Assembly (NCBI GenBank): GCA_003247225.1
Contig: QKAK01000120.1
Coordinates: forward strand, 1-41,301
From: Spirochaetota bacterium
Lineage (GTDB): Bacteria; Spirochaetota; Spirochaetia; Treponematales; UBA12059
Direction: 5' to 3'
Length of the DNA: 41,301 bases
The notes beneath the pieces are model-generated. The model worked only from the letters and a program-made list of their open reading frames with translations. It was not told where the DNA came from and searched no databases. The translations under genes and the position numbers were made by a program. Shown piece after piece: positions 26,144 to 34,363 of this stretch. How positions within the stretch are numbered: position 1 is the first letter of the stretch; every line of letters begins with the position of its first letter.

Positions 26144-26670
26144 GGATACTGGTCGTCTCCGACACCCACGGCGACTTCCGCAGCCTGGTCGCCGCGCTCG
26201 GCCTGCTCGGCCGCTCGGTCCAGGCCCTGGTCCACCTCGGCGACGGATCCGGCGACGTGAAGGCCGCGATGCGCTACGGCGCCCCGACGCCGCCGGCCTT
26301 CGGCGTGCGGGGCAACGTCGACGCCGACTCGTCCGTGCCGCTCGCTCGCCGCTTCGACGCCGAGGGGCGGCTCGTCATGCTGGCGCACGGCCACCGCTAC
26401 CCCCTCGGCGACGGCGTCGCGAGCCTCGTCTACGCGGCCAAGGAGGCCGGGGCCCGCGCCTTCTTCTTCGGCCACACCCACGTCCCGTACTGCGAGGAGC
26501 GGTCCGGGGTGCTCCTGCTCAATCCCGGCAGCCTGTCCCGCCCGCGCGGCCCGTGGGGACCGAGCCTGGCCGTCGTCGAGGCGCCGCCGTCGTCGAGCTG
26601 CCTCGACGTCAAGCTGTTCGAGCTGGTCGGCACCCAGGCGGCCCCGAAGCTCCGGGCCATACGCCTGTAG
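26140..26670 (+). CDS. YfcE/MJ0936-type phosphodiesterase
   Basis: A 176-aa calcineurin-like metallophosphoesterase of the small MJ0936/YfcE family. Metal ligands are visible in order: SDTHGD near 7-12, HLGDGSGD, VRGNVDAD, LAHGHRYPL and FGHTHVPY, followed by NPGSLSRPRG. The family hydrolyses phosphodiesters in vitro; the cellular substrate is usually unknown. It overlaps the YihY-cNMP gene by four bases, so the pair is coupled. A link to cyclic-nucleotide turnover would fit the neighbour's binding domain but is speculation. Confidence 0.9.
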   Translation: MRILVVSDTHGDFRSLVAALGLLGRSVQALVHLGDGSGDVKAAMRYGAPTPPAFGVRGNVDADSSVPLARRFDAEGRLVMLAHGHRYPLGDGVASLVYAAKEAGARAFFFGHTHVPYCEERSGVLLLNPGSLSRPRGPWGPSLAVVEAPPSSSCLDVKLFELVGTQAAPKLRAIRL

Positions 26671-26683
26671 CCGGGCGCCGCAC

Positions 26684-26712
26684 TTGCGCCCGTGGCCGAA
26701 AAACGGGATAGT
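26684..26712 (+). promoter_or_regulatory. possible promoter of the DUF4230-like gene
   Basis: TTGCGC (26684-26689), 17 bases, GATAGT (26707-26712), seven bases, ATG at 26720. No ribosome site precedes the ATG. Predicts a leaderless mRNA. Confidence 0.4.
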
Positions 26713-26719
26713 ACCGGTA

Positions 26720-27400
26720 ATGGAAGCGAAGACCGCACCGCGGCGCTCGGGCCGCGCCGGGTTCATAGCGGGGCTATCGATAGCCGTCGTCCTCGTCGGG
26801 GCCGGCGCCTACCTGGGCGTAGCCGTATCGAGCGCCCCGCTGGCCCCGGCCGTCGAGAGCTCGTTCAGCTCCTACGTCGAGGGCCTGTCGGCCACCGGCA
26901 AGATCGTCGTCGTCGAGGCTAGCGAGCGGCTCGAGATCCGCAGGACGACGCCGGGCCTCCTGTTCGGCGACACGACGGTCGGCCGCCTGCTCGGCGTCCG
27001 CTCGGACGCCACGGTCGAGGCCTCGGCCTGGGCCGACCTGTCGTTCATCATAGACCTGAACGCTACGGAGGCGTGGTCGGTGCGCTACGACCCGGCCGAG
27101 GGCGGCAGGCTCAGCGTCGCGGCGCCGCCGATCGCGATGCTGACGCCGGCGATACATACCGACACGATCTCCATCGTCACGACCGACCGTTCCGTATTCC
27201 TCGACGAGCGCCTGCTCGAGGCGCGCGTCATGCGCGACCTGACGGCCCGCTTCGTCGAGGCGGCCTCCGCGATGCTCGACGAGCCGGAGCTGCGGGAAAA
27301 GGCGGCGGCCGCGATCGAGGATATAGCCAGGTCGTTCTCTCGGACCGCCGGGTTCCCGCTGGCCTCGGTCGACGTGTCGTTCGCCCCGGCCGAGGACTGA
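26720..27400 (+). CDS. DUF4230-like membrane-anchored protein
   Basis: A 226-aa protein with one N-terminal helix (about 10-34, GFIAGLSIAVVLVGAGAYL) and an extracytoplasmic domain. The central pattern, a ligand-like strand KIVVVEASERLEI, then LSFIIDLNATEAWSV and LSVAAPPIAMLTPAIHTDTI, resembles the DUF4230 family of unknown function. A helical C-terminus (RFVEAASAMLDEPELREKA) follows. The frame is open upstream to a TTG at 26684, but that stretch serves better as promoter; MEAKTAPRRSGRAG is a normal membrane-protein start. Function unknown. It is followed closely by a P-loop NTPase gene. Confidence 0.7.
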   Translation: MEAKTAPRRSGRAGFIAGLSIAVVLVGAGAYLGVAVSSAPLAPAVESSFSSYVEGLSATGKIVVVEASERLEIRRTTPGLLFGDTTVGRLLGVRSDATVEASAWADLSFIIDLNATEAWSVRYDPAEGGRLSVAAPPIAMLTPAIHTDTISIVTTDRSVFLDERLLEARVMRDLTARFVEAASAMLDEPELREKAAAAIEDIARSFSRTAGFPLASVDVSFAPAED

Positions 27401-27407
27401 GCGCGCC

Positions 27408-28052
27408 GTGATCATGATACTCTCCGGCGTAAGCGGCTCGGGAAAGACCAGCTCGTGCGCCGTCGCCGTCGATCTGGCCCGCGAGGCCGGCTTCCCGGTA
27501 GCGGGCTCGCTATGCGAGGCGGTGTTCGAGGGCGGCTCGAAGGTCGGCATAGATTGGAGGGACCCGGCGGACGACGGAACGCCGCGGCGATCCCTGGCCA
27601 GGCGCCTTCCGGGCTTCGTCCCCCCGCCCGCCGACGAGGCGAGGCCGCCCGTCCGGATCGGGGCCTACGACGGCTCCGATCCGCTGACGATACGGTTCGG
27701 CGCGTGGGCCTTCGACAGGGCGGCGCTCGCCGAGGCCGACGCCGCGGCGGCCGCCGCGATAGCCGGCGTATCCGGTCCGGACGGCCCGGGTGCCGGGCTG
27801 GCCGTCGTCGACGAGATAGGGCCGCTCGAGCTGGACCGCGGCGCCGGCATGGTCGGGGCGCTCGCGGCCCTCGACCGAGCGGCCGCCGACCGATCGGGAC
27901 GCGGCCTCGCGGTCGTCGTCGCCAGGCCGGACATAGCCGACAGGCTCGCCGCGCGCTGGCCGGGCTCGGTCAGGATGGACGTCTCGGGCTCGCCGTTCGA
28001 TCGGAACGCGAGGCGTATCCTCGAGGCGTTGGTTTCGTCGGAGTCTCGGTAG
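27408..28052 (+). CDS. THEP1-like P-loop NTPase
   Basis: About 214 aa. The N-terminus is a P-loop (MILSGVSGSGKTSS) and the middle has the string AVVDEIGPLELDRG, which is the Walker B signature of nucleoside-triphosphatase THEP1-type proteins. Family members hydrolyse NTPs and some may be nucleotide kinases; the physiological role is not established. The start may be the GTG at 27408 or the ATG at 27414, with the second codon for Ile or Met shared; no strong ribosome site distinguishes them. It follows the DUF4230-like gene by seven bases and is convergent with the next gene. Confidence 0.75.
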   Translation: MIMILSGVSGSGKTSSCAVAVDLAREAGFPVAGSLCEAVFEGGSKVGIDWRDPADDGTPRRSLARRLPGFVPPPADEARPPVRIGAYDGSDPLTIRFGAWAFDRAALAEADAAAAAAIAGVSGPDGPGAGLAVVDEIGPLELDRGAGMVGALAALDRAAADRSGRGLAVVVARPDIADRLAARWPGSVRMDVSGSPFDRNARRILEALVSSESR

Positions 28053-28055
28053 TCT

Positions 28056-28076
28056 CCGCCGGGTACGGGCCGGCGG
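28056..28076. terminator. possible terminator between convergent genes
   Basis: CCGCCGG (28056-28062) and CCGGCGG (28070-28076) form a seven-pair stem with a seven-base loop, right after the NTPase stop. No T run; weak. Confidence 0.3.
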
Positions 28077-28085
28077 CGCGGGGCG

Positions 28086-28796
28086 TCAGTCCGCCGCCGC
28101 TATCGTGATGGCGGAGACGGGCCTGCCGTCCTTGCCGTACAGCAGGCGCCGGTTGAGCGGGTCGGCGATGCGCTCCCCGCGGTAGACGAAGACGTAGTAG
28201 TGCTCGCCCGGCGGCAGCCTCAGCCGGAGCTCGTAGCGGCCCGGCGACAGCTCCTCCAGCTCGTGGATGAACGGGTCCCAGCCGTTGAACGACCCGGCTA
28301 CCGTGATGCGCTGGCCGGGCTCGCCCTCGAAATGGAAGGTCGCCTCGCCGTCCCCCGCCGGGTCCCAGACGCCGAGGACGGTCCTCGGCCGTTCCGGCAG
28401 CGCGGCGAGCGACATGACGGCGCCCGTCTCCCCGTCGCGCTCAGTCGCCGGATTGGACGGATCGGCCGCCCAGAGCCCGTCGAGCACGAGGCGGTAGCGT
28501 ACGGTCGTCGCGTCGCCGTAGGGGATGGGCACCGCCAGCACGAACACGCCGTAGCGGTTCACCTCGAAGGAGTGGACCGAGCGCCAGCCCTCGTACGAGA
28601 AGGCCGCGCCGACGTAGCGGTACGCGCCCCTGGCGCTCAGCACGAGATAATCGTCCACCACCACGGGGGGCCGCGCCTCCTTGAGCCCCGACAGGTAGAG
28701 GTGCAGCGGCACCGACGTCACGTCGAAGGCGAAGGCGCCCCTGACGGCGACGGCGCAGGCGAGGCAGGCGAGCGCGGCTGCTGTACGAACTCTCAT
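28086..28796 (-). CDS. exported protein with tandem CBM48-like (glycogen-binding) folds
   Basis: A 236-aa protein with a signal peptide (1-23, ending GAFAFD). The C-terminal half is an E-set / CBM48 glycogen-binding-like domain: ITVAGSFNGWDPFIHELEEL, PGRYELRLRLPPGEHYYVFV, then RIADPLNRRLLYGKDG. The N-terminal half repeats the pattern in weaker form (AFSYEGWRSVHSFEV, VRYRLVLDGLWAADPSNP), so it seems to be an internal duplication. Binding of alpha-glucan in the periplasm or at the outer membrane is plausible, but no catalytic domain is present; it may instead be a structural beta protein. The ATG has GGAG five bases upstream. It is divergent from the TPR gene. Confidence 0.75.
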   Translation of the reverse strand: MRVRTAAALACLACAVAVRGAFAFDVTSVPLHLYLSGLKEARPPVVVDDYLVLSARGAYRYVGAAFSYEGWRSVHSFEVNRYGVFVLAVPIPYGDATTVRYRLVLDGLWAADPSNPATERDGETGAVMSLAALPERPRTVLGVWDPAGDGEATFHFEGEPGQRITVAGSFNGWDPFIHELEELSPGRYELRLRLPPGEHYYVFVYRGERIADPLNRRLLYGKDGRPVSAITIAAAD

Positions 28797-28935
28797 CGAT
28801 GCTCCAATAAGGTGATGCTCCTATAGTATCGGCGCGCCGCGGCGCCCGCTTGAGGCGGGCCGTCGTGGCCGGGCGGACGCGGTGATTTTCGTCCTATACA
28901 ACCTCAATTTTTTACCGTTAATATAAGCATCAGCC
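28797..28935. promoter_or_regulatory. divergent promoter region
   Basis: This 139-bp AT-rich gap separates the CBM48-like gene (minus) from the TPR gene (plus). On the plus strand TATAAG (28922-28927) lies eight bases before the TPR ATG, and no ribosome site is seen there; I found no convincing -35. On the minus strand a TATAGG-like box lies near 28831-28836. Confidence 0.35.
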
Positions 28936-31900
28936 ATGCCAACACTACAGGACATCGAGCGATTCAAGGCCTCACTCAAGACGCTCGGCAAGGAGCCGGA
29001 GACGCTGGAGCGCTGGGGAGAGACCTGGCATGACATGGAGGCGCCGCCCCAGGGCGTCGCCGACGATATAGCGGACCTATTGCGGGCCGACGAGGAGCCG
29101 GGCTCGCCCGAGCCGGACGCGGCCCTGGGCGACGCGTTCTCGTCGTTCCTCGACGATATACCGCTCGGCGGCGACGGGACGGCCGAGCCCGAGCCGGCCG
29201 ACGATTTCGAGCTGCCGGGCGGTTTCGGCGAGGAGCCGCCTACCGTCGCCCCGCCCGGGCGGGAGGACGAGGACTTCTCGGTGCCGGATTCGCTGCTCGA
29301 GGATTTCGGCTCGTTGCTCGAGGCGGACGAGGCTACCGAGGCGGAGCCGGCCGACGGGGCGCCCGCGGAGGAGCCGACCGAGTCGCTCGAGCCTCTCGAA
29401 GCCGCCGAACCCATAGAGGCGTTCGATACGCTCGAGAGCCTCGAGCCGGCCAATGCTGATACGGCCGGGCAATCCGAATCGCTCGAGGCCCTCGAATCCT
29501 TCGAGGCGGCCGAGGCGGAGCCGGACCTGTCCGGCCTCGACGAATTCACGGTACCGGACTCGCTGCTGGAAGGCGCCGCCGAGGAGGCGCGACCGGGAAC
29601 GCCGCGCCGACGAGTTCAGCTTCGACGATCTCGAGTCGCTCGAAGGCGAGGCCGCCCCGGCCGAGGCGAAGGCCGACGACGAATTCTCGATGCCCGCCTT
29701 CGACGACATGAGCCTCCCCGAGGCCGAGCCGGCCGAGGCTGAAGCGCCGGGTCCCGACGAGGCCGAGGCGCCCGGCGGCCCCGGCCCCGAGGAACCGACG
29801 GCCGAGGCCCCGGGCTTCGACCTCGGCAGCGAGTCGATCGAAGGGGACTCCTTCGACCAGTTCGACCTGGGCGGCGGATCTCCCGAGGTCGCCATACCGG
29901 ATATGGGCGAGAGCGACTTCGGCGGCGAATTCTCCGACCTGGGCAGCGAGTCCCCGACGGCCGACACCTTCTCGCTCGGGAGCGACTGGGGCGGCGACTT
30001 CACCATCCCCGGCTTCGAGATGGGCAACGAGGTCAAGCCGACCGCGGCCAAGCCGGCGACGGGGCAGGCGGCTCGGGCGGCCAAGCCCTCGTCGTCAGCC
30101 TTGGCCGGAGCGTTCGGCGCCGGCGAGCCCAGGGCTTCCGCCGAGCGCAAGGCGCGCCCGGTAGAGCTGACCGAGGCCCAGGCGGACGCGCTGCAGGACA
30201 CGCTCCTCTCATACCCGCTCAACCTCAGGCTGGCCATAGAGGACATCGTCGCCAACCAGAAGGGCACCGAGCTCCAGCAGTCCGACCTGGTCTGGCTCCT
30301 CGTCGAGCGAGGCGCCGCCAAGGACGCGGCTAAACTGGCCGGCAAGGTGCTCAAGCGCTATATCGAGGTGCCGGCGAGCTTCGCCAAGCGTACCGGAGCC
30401 GCCTTCGAGGCCGAGAAGGGCAGCTTCCGCTATCTCCTGGTCCATTCGATCCTGCCGGTGCTGCAGGTGCTCCTGCTCGTCGCCGCCGGGGCCGGCGCAG
30501 TCTTCTACCTGGGCTACAGCTTCGCCTACAAGCCGCTCAAGGCCTACTCGCTCTACTCCGAGGGACACAGGCAGATAGGCCTATCGCGATTCGGCGAGTC
30601 GCTCGAGCTGTTCGAGCGGGCCGACGACGAGTGGTCGATGAAGGGCTGGCATTACCGCTACGCCGAGGCGTACGCCGACGCCGGCCAGTACCCGCGGGCC
30701 GAGGCGATGTACGAGCGGCTGCTCTCCCGGTGGCCGAAGGAAGAGCGGGCGGCCATGGACTACGCGACGATGGAGATGGGCCTCCTGTCCTTCGATACCG
30801 CCGAGAAGGTCCTGCAGACGTACATCCTGAGCCGCGACTACTTCGACAAGGACGCGCTGCTACTGTCCGCCCGCAACCTGCTCGCCTGGGCCGACTTCGA
30901 GGAGCAGGGCTACGATCCGCCGGATCCCGCCGAGGTCGACGGGCTATACGAGAAGGCGCGGCTGCAGCTGGCGACGCTGATGGAGCGTCACGGCCGTTCC
31001 GACGGCTACCTCGAGCTGATGCTGCTCTACCTGATGCGCACGGAGCGCTCGAGCGGCTCCGACAAGTCGGAGGACGTGACGCCGCTGGCCAAGTACTTCG
31101 TCGAGAACGAGCGGAGCGCCTGGGCCGCGTCTACCCTGGCGGAGCTGGCCGACTACCTGCTCGACCGGGACGAGACCGAATACGTCAACCGCATACTATT
31201 AAGGGCCGTCGACCGGGACGGTACCGTCCCCGAGGCGCACGCGGCCATGGCCCGCTGGAACCGCAGGTCCGGCTTCCCGAACGAGGAGCTCAAGGCGCTC
31301 GAGTTCGCCGCCCGCTTCTACGCCGAGGCCGACGCGCGATCCGGGCTGGCGCCTAAGCGCGTGAAGGGCTACATCGAGTCGATGATGCGCCTCGGGGAGC
31401 TGCGCAGGGAGGACGGCCGCAGCCTCGACGCCGAGGAAGCCTTCAATATAGCGATAGACCGTTACGAGCGGGCCTTATCGTCGAGGCAGCTCCGGCGCGA
31501 CGCGCGCTTCGGAAGGGCCTACAGCCTGCTCGCCGATATGTACTACGCGGAACGCATGGACTTCGACGGAGCGCTCGCCCTGTACGCCAAGGCCGAGGCG
31601 AACGGCTTCACCAGCCCCGAGACCGACTATAGGCGCGGCTATATCCACTACCTATCGCCTAAGGACGACGGAAGCGCCGCGCTCGGGTTCTTCTATCGCG
31701 CCGGGCTCGACCTCGACCCGTCGCCGTACCTGCAATGGGCCACCGCCAACGCGCTCTATCGGCGCGACGACTATTTCGCCGCCCAGGGCTACCTGTCGAC
31801 CCTCGCCGACAGGCTTCAGTTCGAGCTCGACACCATAGCCCTGCCGAGCCCCCAGACCAAGCCGTCGCACGCCGAGGTCGTCGAGCTCCTGATGATGACC

Positions 31901-32158
31901 AGGAACAACCTCGGAGCCGCCCTGTACCGCGTGGCCGAGCGCATGGGAGACACGAAGCGGCGCGCGGAGGCGATGGTCGAATTCACCGAATCGGCCAAGC
32001 TATACGACTCCTTGGCGCGCGACCAGATGAGCATGGCGAGGCCTGAATCTAAGAACCTCGGCTTCCTCAACCTGGACTTCATCCTACACCCCCAGCGGGG
32101 CATGGATCTCGTCATCTATAAAGCGATACCGGTCGAGATGGATTATCCGAGGAAGTAG
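28936..32158 (+). CDS. large acidic/TM/TPR protein with a frameshift (flagellar collar-like)
   Basis: A protein of about 1073 aa if one frameshift is repaired. Frame one (28936 on) gives MPTLQDIERFKASLKTLGKE and a very acidic, Pro/Glu-rich linker with recurring F-x-V-P-D-S-L-L-E motifs. Near 29590-29610 the frame shifts by one base, and the same acidic pattern (ADEFSFDDLESLEGE) goes on to 32158. After the linker come a helical domain, one membrane helix (about 30430-30530, ILPVLQVLLLVAAGAGAVFY) and many TPR units (LSRFGESLELFERADDEW, QYPRAEAMYERLLSRWPK, and later). An N-terminal conserved patch, a TM helix and TPRs recall spirochaetal periplasmic flagellar collar proteins such as FlcA of Borrelia; I infer this and cannot verify it. 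The shift is not at a long homopolymer, so error or true decay are both open. Confidence 0.75.
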
Positions 32159-32192
32159 CGCGTCGCGAGGATGGATCGATTACGGTTCGCGT

Positions 32193-32212
32193 CGCGTTCG
32201 CGAATGAACGCG
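32193..32212 (+). terminator. hairpin after the TPR gene
   Basis: CGCGTTC (32193-32199), a six-base loop and GAACGCG (32206-32212), 35 bases after the TPR stop. A T run is missing, so this may be a weak terminator only. Confidence 0.35.
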
Positions 32213-32301
32213 CGTCATACAGAAGCGCAACCCACAATAAAAAAAGTGTTTTCTATGGGCGATACTGGGATTGAACCAGTGACTTCTACCGTGTGAAGGT
32301 T

Positions 32302-32448
32302 CGGCAAGCGCAACCCACAATAAAAAAGGCGTTTTTGGTGGGCGATACTGGGATTGAACCAGTGACTTCTACCGTGTGAAGGTAGCACTCTCCCGCTGAG
32401 TTAATCGCCCACCAAAAACGCCATATGTAGGGAGGGTTGCGCTTGCCG
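32302..32448. repeat. inner 147-bp palindromic tRNA unit
   Basis: Terminal inverted repeat CGGCAAGCGCAACCC (32302-32316) / GGGTTGCGCTTGCCG (32434-32448), 15 of 15 pairs. Then 11 unpaired bases on each side, then GGCGTTTTTGGT (32328-32339) / ACCAAAAACGCC (32411-32422), 12 of 12 pairs, continuous with the acceptor stem of the enclosed tRNA. On the minus strand the second arm is followed by six Ts, so the whole tRNA lies in the loop of a terminator-like hairpin. Confidence 0.8.
32336..32410 (-). tRNA. tRNA-Val (anticodon CAC)
   Basis: The minus strand folds as a complete tRNA of 75 nt: acceptor GGGCGAT/ATCGCCC, D arm with CTCAGCGGGAGAG, anticodon stem CTACC/GGTAG with loop TTCACAC (anticodon CAC, codon GTG), T arm ACTGG-TTCAATC-CCAGT, discriminator A and encoded CCA. 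It resembles bacterial tRNA-Val in sequence. The acceptor stem continues without a break into a 12-bp flanking helix. A CCCTACAT string lies 5' of both copies and might be a -10 region. Confidence 0.93.
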
Positions 32449-32510
32449 CGCACTCTCCCGCTGAGTTAATCGCCCATAGAAAACACTATGTAGGGAAGGT
32501 ACGCTTCATG

Positions 32511-32799
32511 CGCGCGCTCCCGCTGAGAGACCAGATACTAGCTTTGACGGCGGGTGCATGTCAACATCTTCACGGCCTTGGCGTCGAAAGGTCACAGCGC
32601 CATTCCGTAGTCAGGAATAGCGCATTGACGATTATCAGTGTATTAAATAGTAGACGACATGGTATAGAGCGATAGAACGAAGGAACCGGCCCTCTGACTA
32701 TTCGCCGATAGCGCAAAGACTTGTTTTTTTAAATAATCCGAGCTCTATTTTGGTTCGCTTCTTGCATGTGATAGCGTAGAACGATTTGCAAGGATGCAT
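32511..32799. other. intergenic region with possible third tRNA remnant
   Basis: GCGCTCCCGCTGAG (about 32513-32526) follows the outer unit and resembles the D-arm side of the nested tRNAs, so it may be a remnant of a third, older copy; no matching left half is visible. The rest is AT-rich without a gene. Candidate promoters for the downstream gene are TTGTTT-N17-TCTATT near 32720-32750 and TTGACG-N17-TAGTAG near 32630-32660, both unproven. The ORF on the minus strand at 32698-32892 has no support. Confidence 0.4.
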
Positions 32800-33432
32800 A
32801 TGTCCGACGTACTGAGAACCAATAACGCTATAACCATTACTCGTCCATGGTCCTCCGAAATGAGGACGGAACTCGTACGCAAGAGCATCCACTTATTGAT
32901 CGGCCTCGTCCCGACCCTGGCGTCGTGGAATTTCGGCGTGACGGTCTCGCTGCTATCCGCGGGCGTCCTGGTCTACGCGTACAGCGAATCGATGCGGCTT
33001 CACGGCTACGAAGTAGCGGTCATCAGCAAGATCACCGCTATCGCCGCCCGCAGGCGTGACTCCGGAAAATTCGTGCTCGGCCCGGTGACCCTCGGTATCG
33101 GCGCCCTGCTGGCGCTGGTGCTCTATCCGGAGCCGGCGGCTTCCATCGCCATCTACGCGCTGGCCTTCGGCGACGGCCTGTCCAGCCTCGTAGGCAAGGC
33201 GTTCGGTTCGATACGCATCCCCTTTACCGGCGGCAAGTCGGTCGAGGGCAGCCTTACCTGCTTCTTCGCGGTCCTCTGCTCGGCCTACGCCGCCACCGGC
33301 GACGCCCCCCGCTCGGCCCTGATCGCCGTCGTGGCGACCGTCACCGAGGCTCTTCCGTCCAAGGACGCCGACAACATCCTGTTGCCGACCGTCGTCGGGC
33401 TCGCCGCCGTCCTCGTCTTCGGCGCGGCCTGA
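32800..33432 (+). CDS. diacylglycerol/polyprenol kinase family protein (SEC59/CTP-dependent)
   Basis: A 210-aa membrane protein with about six helices, of the phosphatidate cytidylyltransferase-like family that includes dolichol kinase SEC59, phytol kinase and yeast DGK1. The start of the core is RTELVRKSIHLLIGLVP; the conserved cytoplasmic loop reads FGDGLSSLVGKAFGSI followed by GGKSVEGSLTCFF, the CTP-binding signature. It likely phosphorylates a lipid alcohol using CTP in the inner membrane. The ATG at 32800 sits six bases after AAGG and is preferred to the ATG at 32794. It is convergent with the next gene. Confidence 0.87.
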   Translation: MSDVLRTNNAITITRPWSSEMRTELVRKSIHLLIGLVPTLASWNFGVTVSLLSAGVLVYAYSESMRLHGYEVAVISKITAIAARRRDSGKFVLGPVTLGIGALLALVLYPEPAASIAIYALAFGDGLSSLVGKAFGSIRIPFTGGKSVEGSLTCFFAVLCSAYAATGDAPRSALIAVVATVTEALPSKDADNILLPTVVGLAAVLVFGAA

Positions 33433-33453
33433 TCCGGTCCGCCCCCCCGTCGC

Positions 33454-34257
33454 CTAGCGCCACAGATAATAGTCGTGCATGCTCTTGATATAGAGCCACG
33501 TCCCGACGCCTAGGATAGGGACGGACGCGGCCACGGCCCAGGGCGCGGCGACGGCGCGCAGCATCGTGGTGGCCGCGACGCACATAGCCAGGCCGCCCGC
33601 GGCCAGGAGATAGGCCTTATCCTTGACCGAGCGCCACGCGAGGCCGTAATCGATCAGTGCCAGGGCCAGGATGGCCAGCTCGAAACCGCGCGCCAGCGTT
33701 TCGTTTCCCCTGTCGGCCAGGAGGTCCGCTCCCGGCGAGACCGAGTTGAGCGGATGTATCGAGGCGAACAGGAGCCCGGCCATCAAGGCGAAGGTCATCG
33801 ACGGCATGGCGCGCTCCTGCTTCAGGCCGACGGAGAACAGGCTCCCGGCGAACAGCCCGATGGAGCCGGCGTAGCGGCCGAACAGGGCGAGCCTCGTCAT
33901 CAGGCTATACGCGCTTATATTCGCGTCGGCCATGCCGAGGAGCACCGAGCCTACCCTCGCGAGCTCGAAGACCTGGCAGAAGGCCCAGAGCGCGAAGAAG
34001 AATATCTCGACGGAGACGGTCCGCCCGCTCCTGAAGACTATGAGGCCGGAGACTATCGACGCGTACGCGGCGCAGACCCCGGACGCGGCCAGCGCCGAAT
34101 AGAAGCCTACGGCGCCGAGCGACGGGAACGCGAAGGCCCGGACCCGCTCCAGGCCGTCCGGCCCCGGAATCCAGACCGCCGCCGCGGCGAGCATCGTCGC
34201 GGAGACGGCCGTCACGAAGAACGCGCGGAACAAGCGTTCCCTGAGTCGTATCGTCAT
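33454..34257 (-). CDS. multi-pass membrane protein, unknown function
   Basis: A 267-aa protein with about seven to eight hydrophobic helices (for example LFRAFFVTAVSATMLAAAAV, GFYSALAASGVCAAYASIVS, VSVEIFFFALWAFCQVFEL, AYLLAAGGLAMCVAATTML), ending SMHDYYLWR. I see no catalytic motif; a 7TM sensor-like or conserved spirochaetal membrane protein is possible. No ribosome site precedes the ATG; a TTGAGG-N17-TAGGGT promoter ends six bases before it, again the leaderless layout. Single-gene unit, convergent with the lipid kinase gene. Confidence 0.75.
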   Translation of the reverse strand: MTIRLRERLFRAFFVTAVSATMLAAAAVWIPGPDGLERVRAFAFPSLGAVGFYSALAASGVCAAYASIVSGLIVFRSGRTVSVEIFFFALWAFCQVFELARVGSVLLGMADANISAYSLMTRLALFGRYAGSIGLFAGSLFSVGLKQERAMPSMTFALMAGLLFASIHPLNSVSPGADLLADRGNETLARGFELAILALALIDYGLAWRSVKDKAYLLAAGGLAMCVAATTMLRAVAAPWAVAASVPILGVGTWLYIKSMHDYYLWR

Positions 34258-34263
34258 GCGACT

Positions 34264-34292
34264 ACCCTACTACTAGACGGCTTTTCCCTCAA
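34264..34292 (-). promoter_or_regulatory. possible promoter of the membrane protein gene
   Basis: Minus strand TTGAGG (34287-34292), 17 bases, TAGGGT (34264-34269), six bases, ATG at 34257. Weak -10, supported by the recurring layout. Confidence 0.4.
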
Positions 34293-34363
34293 GGCCGATC
34301 GATTCGAGCCGATACTTGTAACGAGGGCGACCGTCCCGAAGGCCGCCCGGGGGGAGACAATCG

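Larger units (their letters stand above)
32257..32475 (-). pseudogene. tRNA-Val(CAC) copy interrupted in the anticodon stem
   Basis: The 3' half (plus 32257-32300) and the 5' half (plus 32450-32475) match the intact tRNA nested between them base for base. Only one base is missing at the junction, tRNA position 28 in the 5' strand of the anticodon stem. About 149 bp (32301-32449) separate the halves. The 3' end reads ATAG where the intact copy encodes ACCA. As it stands it cannot fold into a normal tRNA. Confidence 0.75.
32222..32507. repeat. outer palindromic tRNA unit
   Basis: The outer copy of a tRNA-carrying palindrome. Outer arms GAAGCG/CGCTTC (32222-32227, 32502-32507), then a 9-11 nt unpaired spacer, then the 12-bp arms AGTGTTTTCTAT (32245-32256) and ATAGAAAACACT (32476-32487) directly flanking a tRNA-Val that is split by the inner unit. 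The left spacer ACAATAAAAAA (32234-32244) is identical to that of the inner unit, and the right spacer ATGTAGGGA is shared. Confidence 0.7.

Noticed and set aside
29077-30354. Ser-rich 425-codon frame on the minus strand opposite the TPR gene
   Set aside because: Ser-rich translation is the complement of the Glu/Ala-rich acidic linker; no independent support.
32222-32507. CRISPR-like repeats
   Set aside because: The repeated blocks are two tRNA copies and their inverted arms, not direct repeats with unique spacers.
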